Positions 1 through 10,735 of a stretch of 64,000 nucleotides of DNA are shown here, one piece after another. The translations under genes were made by a program, and so were the position numbers. The notes beneath the pieces are model-generated. The model had not been told where the DNA came from, made no database searches, and saw only the letters and a list, made by a program, of their open reading frames with translations. Origin of the DNA: Rostrohypoxylon terebratum. Lineage: Eukaryota > Ascomycota > Sordariomycetes > Xylariales > Hypoxylaceae. The number at the start of each line of letters is the position of its first letter. Position 1 is the first letter of the stretch. The stretch lies in NCBI GenBank assembly GCA_022497145.1, contig MU385866.1, positions 62,001 to 126,000 of the forward strand. The letters are read 5' to 3'.

Positions 1-1235
1 AGGGTCCCTGTGCCAATGCCGTCGAGGAATGTGTCAAGAGGTATGGCCTCAGTTTTTGTAGCCCTCGCGCTGACTCGGGTACTTCGGACCTCGTCTGTGA
101 AGTCGAGAAGGAGGTTGCGTCCTTCGTTGGAAAGCCCGATGCTATGGTATTCTCGATGGGTTTTGTTACCAATGCCAGCTCATTCCCTGCTCTTGTCTCC
201 AAGGGTTGCCTGATACTCTCTGATGAGTTGAACCACGCCTCAATCCGACTCGGAGCTCGTCTTTCCGGCGCCGTTATCCGTTCATTCAAGCATAACGATA
301 TGGTTGACCTAGAGAGGCGTTTACGTGAAGCCATTGCGCAAGGTCAGCCTCGAACGCACCGTCCCTGGAAGAAGATATTGGTCGCCATCGAAGGATTATA
401 CTCCATGGAAGGTACTATGTGCGATTTACCTGGTATTCTGGCCCTCAAGGATAGATATAAGTTCGCCCTGTATGTCGATGAAGCTCACAGCATTGGAGCC
501 CTTGGCGCGCGGGGCCGCGGTGTTTGCGACTACTTTGGCATTGATCCCAGCAGGGTAGACATCCTTATGGGCACTCTGACAAAATCTTTTGGTGCCAACG
601 GCGGTTATGTTGCGGCTGACAAGCACATCATCGATAAGCTTCGAAGCTCCAACGCGGCCACTATGCTTGGTGAATCGCCAACCCCTGCCGTCCTAATGCA
701 AATTATGGCTTCGCTGAAGATCATCTCCGGCGAGCTCGTCCCTGGTCAAGGCGAAGAACGACTACAACGCATTGCTTTCAACTCTCGGTATCTTCGTCTT
801 GGTCTGAAGCGTCTCGGCTTGATTGTCTATGGCCATGATGACTCGCCTATCATCCCTGTCGCCCTGTACAACCCAGCTAAGATATCCGCCTTCAGCCATG
901 AAATGCTTAAGCGTAATATTTCCGTTGTCGTCGTTGGATACCCTGCGACTCCTCTGATTAGCTCCCGCGCCCGATTCTGTGTTTCAGCAGCCCACAACAA
1001 GGACGACATGGATCGTCTTCTAGCTGCTTGTGACGAAGTTGGAGATATCCTGCAACTTAAATTCTCCACGGGGGTCGCAGGAGGTCTAAGGCCTCTGCCG
1101 GATGGTGTTGCACCGGAAAATGAAAAGGCGTGGCGCAAGGCTAGTGGGCTCGAGGGCGTCATCGAACCACCACGATGGTCGCTTGAAGAGGTGATTGCCC
1201 GCGGCGCCGAGGATGCTAAGATAAGGTTACGGTAA
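1..1235 (+). CDS. LCB2: Serine palmitoyltransferase subunit 2, 3' part (5'-truncated by window)
   Basis: This is the C-terminal 410 residues of the PLP-dependent subunit of serine palmitoyltransferase, which condenses serine with palmitoyl-CoA in the ER membrane as the first step of sphingolipid synthesis. The reading frame is open from base 3, with no start, and ends at TAA 1233-1235; the family is usually 550-680 residues, so the gene begins upstream. Visible family marks are the Gly-rich start region (GPCANAVEEC), SPRADSGTSDL, the DELNHASIRLGARLSG segment with its PLP-stacking His, DEAHSIGALG with the PLP-pyridine Asp, and the Schiff-base lysine in TLTKSFGANGGY (Lys codon 582-584). The latter motif, with Lys-Ser-Phe-Gly, separates LCB2 from the PLP-lysine-free LCB1. 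5-aminolevulinate synthase is the nearest alternative but fits these motifs less well. No intron is visible in this part. Confidence 0.95.
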   Translation, partial: GPCANAVEECVKRYGLSFCSPRADSGTSDLVCEVEKEVASFVGKPDAMVFSMGFVTNASSFPALVSKGCLILSDELNHASIRLGARLSGAVIRSFKHNDMVDLERRLREAIAQGQPRTHRPWKKILVAIEGLYSMEGTMCDLPGILALKDRYKFALYVDEAHSIGALGARGRGVCDYFGIDPSRVDILMGTLTKSFGANGGYVAADKHIIDKLRSSNAATMLGESPTPAVLMQIMASLKIISGELVPGQGEERLQRIAFNSRYLRLGLKRLGLIVYGHDDSPIIPVALYNPAKISAFSHEMLKRNISVVVVGYPATPLISSRARFCVSAAHNKDDMDRLLAACDEVGDILQLKFSTGVAGGLRPLPDGVAPENEKAWRKASGLEGVIEPPRWSLEEVIARGAEDAKIRLR

Positions 1236-3954
1236 ACTATCTCATCTGACAGGCCGCGATCGGCGGATGTGAATAGCTTGCATTAAGGCGTTTAATCAAC
1301 GCACGGGAACACGTCTGTCAAACTAATCAGGGCGCCTCGGGGTTGTAATAGGTGACAGTAATAGACGGCCGTGTGCCAGTAATGGGTTGTAGAATTAGGG
1401 GATTTTTTTTGCCCGCACTCGCTTCACAGATAAACCTTGGTTCGCTTCTTCACACCGGCTGATATGTCAAAAGGACGAGCGAGGCGCAACAACTTCTGTA
1501 GTAAGATACCCCGACGCTGTACTTATTGTATTGCCGGTCTTGTCAAATTTGCCTTGGGTTGAAGAAAGACCTTCAGCTTGCCGCTTGTGGACAAGACCTT
1601 AATCATGTTTAAGTAGAAATATAAATACGTTCGCTACTATGCGTGCCTCAGAGTAACTGTCGTAGTTAGTCAATGCCGGTCGTTAGGTGACACAGCACAA
1701 GATTCGAAGGTGTATCCCTAGTATGATTTAAGTAAACCTCTGGGTAACTCGATATTCGGGTGGTGCGACATGTATTGATCATGGTATATTATTGAGATGC
1801 TACTCTAGTAAATCTACCTAGTATAGTTCTGACATCCATGGATATTCAATAGATTTGTATTCTTGTGATAATGTACACATCTCTCAACTTTCCAAGGTTG
1901 GACCTATCAGATATCTATCCATGAACTATTAACACTAACTAGGCTTCGTGTACGATTTGCCAATCGCATGTGCAATAACTAGGCCATGGTAGAGATATAT
2001 GCATGCGGGATCATTCGGTCTACGATATGGAGAATGGTTATAACTCAAAGGTGACGAATGACAGAAAGATTAGAGCCGCTTAGTTAGTAGAAGCGAACGT
2101 AACAATTTATGTAGGCTCACTTAGACGCTGTTAGGTCGGTCCAACGAGTTTCGAGCGAAGCAAATTAATTGTTGTGGGCATCGCGCTCTGGCCGTAACTG
2201 GCATACCTATTTCCGAGAAGCTCAACCATGAGATATACACATACGTACCTAGAATTGTAGATCGTAGATACCTACTGTCAATATGCTGTAGTCGCCAGGA
2301 GCTCCGGCCTTGGTTCTAGAGGCGGCAAGGATATACGAGACGGTGCACACTTTCCAGGTGCGGAATAATAGAGAAACAAGAGTGGAAAGACGCTCAAGGC
2401 ATCCATCTGCACCACCAGCGGCTACAATGTACCCAGCTAGGTCCGCTAAGGCACATGAGCGGTACCTAGCATCAGAAACGCTCACTACATAGTACATAGT
2501 ACCTACTACTATTCGTATGTATGTATTGTATTATGTACGGTCTACCGTCTTGGGGCTGTGTACCCCCTTTTATGCTGTGCAGTTTCAATTTACTAGGTAC
2601 TTAGGTATCTAAAAGGGCAAGGATAGGTACTACTACTAGTATTACTATGTATGTACATAGGTACAGGAGAAGTATCGCATAGCGCAGTTATGTACCTAGC
2701 CAATAGAATTGACGGATAAGTAACGCCTATCATGTATGTACTCTGTAGTACCTACCTGAGGCTACTACCTATGGTCCTATGTACTACCCACACAGTGAAT
2801 ACCTGATAGATACATAGGTATCCATGGATATATGTATGTATTATGTACTAATATGTAATAAGATATGGTTAAGAATCGCTACGCAGTAACGAAGTCGCCG
2901 TTGGGCCAGATCAGTAAGGAACATCCATGACCCCATCAGGAACAGACCAGACCTTGACTTTCCAACATTAAAAACATTGAAGGTACTGCGGTGCGTACAG
3001 CATACTAGGTACGTACTACTATAGGTACATACTACCTACAGGTACTAGTAGATATCTACTATAGTACTAATATGATCTATAGTACTACATATTAGTACTA
3101 TGTATATAGGACCTAGGTATTATGTAGTGCTATTACTAGGTACTAGGTACTAGGTACTACTGGGCAGTTGTAAAGCGTCGCTGGGTTTCTACTATTCAGG
3201 TAGCTTAGTGTGGTCTGTCTACAATGTTCTGGGTGCTATTAGGTTGTGGCTTCCCGGCTCCTACCAACCTAGCTGGAGGCTTCTAGGCTCCTAGGCTCCT
3301 AGGCTTTTACATACATTTTTTATTTTATTTTTTTCAGCATCATTCAGAGCTCAAATCAATCGTTATCAACCAAGCTCCTAGAATCCCAATCAAACAATAA
3401 CAGTCGCCCAATTACGATCACAACCACGACCTTAATACTCAAACTTCTGTTTCTTCGAAATCACACGCTCGCTCAACGCCCCCTTTTACAACGTTTCCGT
3501 CTATCGAGCATCGAACATACCCCAATTTTGCGAGCCGTCTCGGTAAATCGACATATCGTTCGTGGATGAGATCTGTACTATTCCCAATACTTCTCTTGGA
3601 ATTCAATTAGAGTCTCCCTTCTCCCTTTTGAGAATATCTTACGAGGAGAGGAGGAGAGGACGTTGCAGGGGGAGCTAGTTATACAGATTTTCGGTCGTTG
3701 CAGGTCCCCCGCCGTTCTTAGACATTCGTCTTTGAACAGTCCTATCGAAAGGAAAATAAAAAGGAGGGGTGAAAGAGAAGGGAAAGACTCCGACACCGAG
3801 AGAAGAAGTACGTAGTAAAAGGAACGAGGGGGGGGAAGGGAAAAGATCATTCTGAAACGCAAGGAACGACATAACCTAAATAACGCCACAGTCTCAAATT
3901 TATTTTCGCTCTTGATTAAACAAGGCCTGCTATCTCACCTCAACAAAATCGACG
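1236..3954. other. Intergenic region, LCB2 to STE50
   Basis: I see no supportable gene in these 2.7 kb. The stretch 2480-3170 is AT-rich and dense in TAGGTAC/TACTAGTA-type short palindromes. From about 3300 the composition changes to a pyrimidine-rich then purine-rich leader. A T-rich tract ending in CAG at 3316-3338 could be the acceptor of a 5'-UTR intron of the next gene. The small ORFs in it have no recognisable protein features. Confidence 0.6.
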
Positions 3955-5586
3955 ATGAACTTCGATTCCGGTACCGCATACGCGGAATCAGACGCCGACG
4001 ACGAATATGAGAGGAGTCTTCACACCAGCTCACCAGTACTCGCTACCGATTCTGAAATATCCCCCACCGACTCCGAGGGTCGTTCCTCCACCGAGCACAC
4101 GCCAACTACCTACGGTCACCGCAACAGTGCTGATAGATTGCCTGAGACTATAATATCTGAATGGGACGCCGAGGAATGTGCGGATTTCATCGCAAGTATA
4201 GGGTTGGAACAGTACTCAAATAGGTTTATCGGTGTGTTTTCGCAGTCGCATGTTTACCGCTCTTGTTTTCGTCATGATCATCATTCTAACTTGAGCCCCC
4301 CCCCCTTGTCATAGAGAACGAGATCGTCGGCGAAGCTTTAGTGGCTCTGCTGCACGATGACCTCAAGGCTATGGGAGTGACCAGTGTCGGCCATCGTTTG
4401 ACAATCCTTAAGAGCGTCTATGATGTGAAAAAGGCACAAGACGTTCCCATAGAAAGGGATCACTATGTGCCATTATGTACGTATTTTCCAGTTTCTTTCC
4501 TCCCCCTCTTGTAATGCGCCCTTTACGTTGCCAACAATTAACTCATCTGTTTCCCCCTTGGATACAGCCGCCGACGCCGAGGCTCAGTACGCAACTGCAA
4601 CCCTGAAAGATATCAAGCATCTAGTTGAGCAACTTCGTCTCCGAGACGAAAGGATGAGTTTCCTAGAACAAGACATACGACGCATGACCGAAGATTTCAG
4701 ACGGCTGCGCGAGGACATGCTACCAGCTTTGCGCCTTGCTAAGGACGCTCAGCAGCCTCTGCCTCATCTGTCCAACAATCAAGGAGTCTATGGCTACGAG
4801 ACTTCGACGGTTTCTCCTCCCGCTCCCACGCCATCGTCAGATCAGTCCTCGAGCGGTCTCAAGCGACAATACTCTACCAAGAAGATCGTCCTTGGTACGA
4901 ATCCCAAGAGCACATCCCCCACTCATCTGCAGACTACTCATGAGCGGCCTTCGGTAGAGCAAACCCTAGATCCCGCGAATGCCGCCGAAAGAGCCGTCTT
5001 ATCCTCTTCACATCTAGCCGCCATGAACGGCTCCGGCCAGGCCACGTCGCCCGGCTATTCACCGAACATCCCTTCACCCACCTCACCCCCAACTTTAGGC
5101 AGCGCTACCCTCGCCTCCCGTTCTTACCGATCCGATGACCGACAGACGCCGTCTAGCCGCACCACGTTCTCGGAAAGCGAACACGGCTATGGCTCGAAGC
5201 CTGTGGCGCCGCGGCGGATGCAAACGCCCGTTCCCGAGACACCCGGCTCAAACTCAGCTTCGGTCGAGATCTTCAAGTCGTTTAGGGTCAGTATGGATGA
5301 TCCTTGCTACAAGGTCCTCCCTGCGGCCTTAAAGAAATACCAGATCAACGCACCATGGGATCAGTATGCGCTTTACATAGTCTACGGCGACCAAGAACGG
5401 TGTCTGGGTTTACATGAAAAACCATTAATCCTTTTTAAGCAATTGGACAAGGAAGGGAAGAAGCCTATGTTCATGTTACGGAAAACAAACACGGCACAAG
5501 CGGACGCCGAGACTCCCGGTAGCGCCGGTCTAGGTGCTGGGAACGCAAGAGGGGTTGGGTATGATCCACCCGGCGGGATTATATGA
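3955..5586 (+). CDS. STE50: Ste50-type MAPK cascade adaptor (SAM + RA domains)
   Basis: This is an adaptor that links the MAPKKK Ste11 to Cdc42/Ras-type GTPases and membrane sensors, acting in pheromone/filamentation and osmotic-stress MAPK signalling. I infer three exons: 3955-4231, 4315-4476 and 4568-5586, giving 485 residues. Intron 1 has donor GTGTGT, a CTAAC branch site and acceptor ATAG; intron 2 has donor GTACGT and acceptor ACAG; the frame is continuous across both. A SAM domain lies at about residues 68-130 (WDAEECADFIASIGLEQYS then LHDDLKAMGVTSVGHRL). A short coiled coil (about 150-195) and a Ser/Pro-rich linker follow. A Ras-association domain covers about 379-450 (SFRVSMDDPCYKVLPAALKK, then YIVYGDQERCLGLHEKP). 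Domain order and length match fungal Ste50 orthologues. The N terminus is acidic and Ser/Thr-rich. The start is the first ATG of the open exon. Confidence 0.93.
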
Positions 5587-6191
5587 TTCTTAAGTACATT
5601 GGGCCTGGTCATATATTCGCTGTACATGACAGCCACCGTTTTTTTTTTCCAAACTCGCCACGTACGCCCGGGTAGTAAAAGAGAATAGGTCATGCTAGGA
5701 GTACTCACTTCAACGGAAGCGCTAGGACATAATTGCATAGCAATGCGCCAGTGGCTTCTCCTCCATCAGCTACTTGTTAGATCAGCATCGTTGTTCATCG
5801 TTCAAGAAGTCAATGTGTGCCAAGCCTCCGCGAGTGACACATTCGAGTTGACTAATCAGCGCGCCCTTATAGCAGGGTAAAAAGTGATATTGGCTTTAGA
5901 TCTGGTACAGATGGTGTGTTGGTCCCGTGTGATGTTGGGATTACTGTGGTGAGAGACTTTCTAGCTCTATCCGAAACATGTTGCTTCTGCACCTTATTGC
6001 GTAGATATGATCAACCTTGGAATCACAGGTAGTGTATCATAGTCATTCAAGAGAGATCGTGGATGGCGCCAAGAGGGAGTTGATCAGGTGGGAAAAGGAT
6101 ATGTCACGTCCATTGCTGGGCGTAGTTCGCAAGTTCGTCACTTGAGCAGTGATATCCGTTGCTATAGAAAATATACATGTCTGACTTAGTG
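5587..6191. other. Convergent intergenic region
   Basis: Both flanking genes end here (STE50 from the left, the MFS transporter from the right), so the region should hold the two 3' UTRs. No coding signal is visible beyond small random ORFs. Confidence 0.6.
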
Positions 6192-8072
6192 TCAGATGGT
6201 ATATCTAAACCACGAAACCTCGTCCGCAAGTTCCCGTTCCAAAATCTTCTGCTCCATCGTCAATCGTGCTATAGTCGTTTGTCTTGTGATGGTGTCACGC
6301 CGGCTATTTTCTTTACGGCACCAAACTGTCATGAATAGCGTCATGACAAAGGCGAGCCTGTAATAGGAATACGAGTAAGAGGACCCGTAATGGTGCGAGG
6401 AAGTGTTTCAGCAGACTTACCCGACGAATCCGATCAATATGCTATGGCCAACGATGTAACGCGGCGCATCCCTCGCTAGGTAGACATACGAGGCGATAAT
6501 TCCCCCGCAGTTCCCTCCCATCACCTGCATAGCGATTCCAGTTGCGCGCTTGAGGCTGCCGCCGATGTTGCTACCGTTCCACGCTAGACCGAGTGGAATC
6601 TGGGGGTAGATTCCTATATTTATCCCCAAAGAAGTCAGTGGGCGTTTCACGCCACCTACGTATATTGAGCACCCGATCAGGTACAACTTACCAATAGCAG
6701 CAAATACCGTCCCCGTGTATTGCAGACTGGGATTTTCGCTCGCGGCCAGCATTGCAAGCCCCAATATCGCGATTAGTTGGAAGCCTAGCAGGAAAATACC
6801 GCGCTGGCGGCACCGGTCCGCCAGTTGACTTCCAGCAATTGCAAAAAGGCAGGCGAGGACGTAGGGGGGAGCGCTCATGAGCTGGGCGTTATTGGCCGAG
6901 TAGCCCATATTCCGAATGATGGTGGGCAGGAAAAGCGAGAAAGAGTAGACGGGGCAAAAACCACCCAAGCAGATTAACATATGAATATATATTTTCCAGT
7001 CCAGGAGTGCCTGCCATATGTACTTGACATCAAAATCGTCGGAGAGAGAGCCCGAGTCTACTGCGAGATACCTTTCGACTTCGTAGCGTTCAGCGGGCTT
7101 GAGGAAACTCGCGCTAGCATATATACACTAGTAAGTAGGTACGTTTGGTACATCGACTTAGTTTTTCAATGACGGTACATTGGTCTCACCTTGAGGGATA
7201 GCCGTGAATGGTAAGATATGCCAGGACCGAGACGACGATGCTCGCGAGACCTTCAATTATAAAAATCCAAGACCATGCGGACAATCCTCCAGCGCCGCTC
7301 ATCTCGGCGATCCCGCGGGCCAGAATACCACCAAAGGCGCCAGCTAAGGTGGCAGAGGAGAAGATGATGGCCATACGCACTCCGCACTCATTTCTAGGAT
7401 ACCATTGCGTGATGTAGAAGTTAATGCCGGGAAAGAAGCCACCTTCGAAGGCACCGAGGAGAGCCCGCGTGGCCATGAGCCCCTGATAATTTGTCACGAA
7501 ACCCTGGCCAATAATACAAGCAGACCAGGCGAACATGATGAATGCTAGCCAGGTAGATGGTTTTGTGTGCTTTAGATGCAGATTTGTTAGCAATCAAGAT
7601 CTGGACGCATCGGGGCATGGAAAGGAAAAGCATGGGTCGTAATCGTCTACGGCAATCTGACCTTCATCATGATATTACTAGGAATCTCCGCTAATATGTA
7701 GAAAGGGAACAGGATAGCGAGGCAATCATTGTATTGCAGGCCGACAAGATGAAGATCTGACTCTAGATCGTCTAGCCGTGCGTTTCCGATGTTTGCACGA
7801 TCAAGAAAGCAAAGTCTGGTACGGATACGTTAGCCAAGAAACATATATCTCCTCCCTGTCGAAGCTGTTGAGATGCTGTCAACTAACAAGCAGATAAGAC
7901 ACATAATGGGAAGGATGTGGATGTCGATTTTTCTTAGTAGCCGCCTTTTGGTCTTCACATCAAACCCCTGAGTTTCTGCACTGTCCATAGAAACTGATGA
8001 TATCCCCTCTTCGGTCTCACCGCCAACGATATTCTCGGTAACGGCCGTTGCTTCTTTGTTCATTTTCCCCAT
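6192..8072 (-). CDS. Dal5/allantoate-permease-type MFS transporter (anion:cation symporter family)
   Basis: This is a plasma-membrane major facilitator of the fungal Dal5-like group, which imports small organic anions such as allantoate, ureidosuccinate, vitamins or nicotinate; the substrate cannot be read from sequence. Six exons join in frame: 8072-7888, 7815-7662, 7569-7190, 7113-6692, 6613-6421 and 6357-6192, giving 499 residues. The cytosolic N terminus leads into TM1 and the family signature CFLDRANIGNARL, then LAEIPSNIMMK, TRALLGAFEGGFFPG in the fourth to fifth helix region, and GFCPVYSFSLFLPTIIRNMGY in the second half. The C-terminal tail (QKILERELADEVSWFRYTI) is typical. The first ATG in frame is at 8072; a GTG lies just upstream, and Met codons 4 and 11 (8063) could compete. 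It is transcribed away from the TAF14-like gene. No catabolic partner genes sit nearby. Confidence 0.88.
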
Positions 8073-9483
8073 TGCGTTGAGCACTTGAGACTCCCAGCGT
8101 AAGTCCGTCAGCAGATGATCTCGAAAGCACTACACTGTGTGATTAGTTGAGAAGCTGAGGGATTGTTGAGGTCGGAGGTCGGAAGGAAATGAAAGAAGCC
8201 TATAGATATAGACATAGGAAGCTCGCGAGTTAAAAGTTCAGCACCTATGTTTAATCCCCACAACCTTTGCGGCTCCCCGTGTGGACCGGAAAGTGTTAGG
8301 AGATCCTACAAACTTGTGAGATCCCACCATCCTTGCATGCTATCTGACATCTGCAGGACCGACCGGAATAGGCCTGTATGGATGATCATGCTCACCGAGT
8401 CTGCCGCGTTACTTCGTCCTTGTAGTACAACGCTACGGGAACCTATCCGGTCTTAGGCACCAACGACGTCTTCCGCTATCTCACAACTTAGCGCCGCCAA
8501 GTGTGCATGTAGAACATGTACGACGTGTAGTACGGCATAGTGGTCATGTTTCTGGAGACTGATAACATCGAGTCTAATAGTATCGAGTAAAGGCCCTGCC
8601 TCCTAGGACCTAAGATTAAAATTCCTGGTATACGTACGTATACGCAGCTGGTGCACTGACGGCCGGCGGAGTTGGGTCCCTTGTTGGTCTTCAACCTAGG
8701 ACCTTGTTCACCTTGATGGTTTTCTATTAAGCCTGATCCGTGACAGGTAGCATCATTTAAACGAGACTCGATTCCTCCCCTGGAAAGTAATATCACTGTA
8801 CTTGTGTTTTGGCATTATCGAGGTAGAAGTCCACCTTTGTTTTGTTCCTGCAAATATAGATGTTACTGGATAGGGAATTGTCTAGCATATTGGATGAATT
8901 ATGTAGGTGCTTGAAGGCGAGATCCGTGCATGTATGTACATTGTAGGTAGTCTTAAGAAAGAGAAGCGCCCTGGGCCTTGGAAATTGGAGATTGGAGATT
9001 GGAATATGGAATATGGAATATGGAATATAAAATTGACATCAGCATCGAAACTTCCAATGTTCAAGGTTTGTCCCAACGTGTACTAGTAGTAGGCAATCCA
9101 ATCAATTCAATCCGTACTGGGTACATACCTATGTATCTACCTAGAATCTAGATAGGTACTAGGTACTAGGTAGGTAGTTTCGATGATGTACCTTCCAATT
9201 GGTGTTGCGTGGTGATGTGGTGAATTCAGCGGAATTCAGAGGTCCCTGCCAGGTGTGCCAGGTGGGCTGTTATTACACTCCCCTACAAATCCAAAATTGG
9301 ACTAGCTCAAGATCCGATCGATCACCGCACAGCACGTGATTAAAAAACCCCTCTTCATTTCTCCATTCTGAATCTTCATCACGTGAAAGAGTTAAATCCC
9401 TAGCCAAACCTCTCACACATCACGTGCTTTTTTACTCACTAGCGCCAATCGCGGCCTCAAGATTATCCGAGAGATTATCCGAG
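8073..9483. other. Divergent intergenic region (MFS transporter / TAF14)
   Basis: This is the shared upstream region of two divergent genes. It contains a short run of GGAATAT repeats near 9000-9028, TAGGTAC-type repeats near 9120-9175, and three CACGTG boxes close to the right-hand gene (annotated separately). No coding sequence is visible. Confidence 0.6.
9333..9426. promoter_or_regulatory. Three CACGTG (E-box / Cbf1-type) sites
   Basis: Perfect CACGTG hexamers occur at 9333-9338, 9380-9385 and 9421-9426, with start-to-start spacing of 47 and 41 bp. The last lies 58 bp before the proposed ATG of the TAF14-like gene. CACGTG is the known target of bHLH factors such as Cbf1 and Pho4. The clustering is seen directly; use by a particular factor is inferred. 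Confidence 0.6.
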
Positions 9484-10735
9484 ATGGCGCCTAGAACTAG
9501 GAAGAGCTGCAAGCAGGAGCAGGTATGTGTCGCGCTTGTCACATCCTCTGTTGGCAACATCGAACATTACATTTGATAAGTGTATAACTTCTAACTTTTT
9601 ACCATCAGCCCTTGCAATCGAAGTCGCAATCGAAAAACAAATCGGACAACATGCATGTTGAAGTGAGTTTCAATTCAGAAACGAGAAAGAAAAAAAACAA
9701 TACCCTCACCATGCTTCCCATCATCAGACAAATGTCACTCTATTTTCAAAGTTCATTTGATATTCAGTGTTTTTGAGGGAATACTGACGCGATTATGAAT
9801 TTAAAGCGCAGCATCAAGCTCGTTACCGAGCAGCACAACATGTGAGTCGCAACACCTTCAATTCGTACCAATTGGACTACCGTTTACATGTCTATTGCTT
9901 TCCTCTTCATAATTACTAGGTAATTACTAAATTACTATATCTATCTAGCCCGAAGCCCTCGCCAATGCCTGAATTCCCGATGAAGGAATGGTCTGTGAAG
10001 ATCTATGTAGTAGACCAGGCCGGCAACGATCACCCCGCCAACTGCTTCACCAAGGTCACCTACAACCTCCACCCCTCCTTCGAGGACAAGACGCACCAGA
10101 GTAAGTATATCCGAATCGCTCCCACTCCCATGTGCGCAGGCCGACCTATTTTTGCGTTTATAGGTCTGACTAGATTGTAGCATTTGTCGATCCTCCTTTT
10201 ACCTGTGCCAATGAGGGCTGGGGCGAGTTCGAAATGTCCATTGACCTATTCACTACTGAGAAAGGTGGCAAGACCACCATCTACCACGACCTGAACTTTC
10301 AATCTCCTCGATACGAAGTCGTCCAGTCCGTTACTTTCAAAAACCCATCTCAGGCTCTCTTGTCGATTTTGCGAGAGACTGGCCCCGTCCCTACTGATGA
10401 CGATTCCAAGGCTGCCAACAAGTCTCGCAAGACCAACGACTTGAAGAAGAAGAAGGCCACCTACGACTTCGAGAAGATGGCAGATGGTCTCACCAAGCTG
10501 AACGAGGAAGATCTTCTTCATGTGATCCAGATGATCCACGATCATGGTACGGACGACACTTACACGAAGAATGATATTGAGAATGGCGAATTCACCGTCG
10601 ACTTGTTCACCCTTCCCGACAGTTTGGCTAAGATGATCTGGGACTTCCTGGTAAGTACTCGCATAATATCGTGTGTTTTATCCACACATCTAAGTACTGA
10701 TATATCTATAGGTTGAAATCAAGACCATCTCCTAG
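9484..10735 (+). CDS. TAF14: YEATS-domain transcription/chromatin subunit, TAF14-like
   Basis: This is a shared small subunit of TFIID, TFIIF, SWI/SNF, INO80 and NuA3-type complexes that reads acylated histone lysines. Six exons are inferred: 9484-9522, 9609-9662, 9807-9841, 9949-10100, 10181-10650 and 10712-10735, giving 257 residues. All junctions keep frame. The YEATS domain covers about residues 32-165 (EQHNIPKPSPMPEFPMKEWS, then VKIYVVDQAGNDHPANCF, then VTYNLHPSFED, then CANEGWGEFEMSIDL). A basic linker (KKKKATYDF) leads to a C-terminal extraterminal-like domain at about 188-250 (LNEEDLLHVIQMIHDH, then FTVDLFTLPDSLAKMIWDFL). This architecture is that of TAF14, and the single EGWGEF segment is characteristic of YEATS folds. 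The first two exons are the least certain; an ATG at 9651 could be an alternative start. Three CACGTG boxes lie just upstream. Confidence 0.9.
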
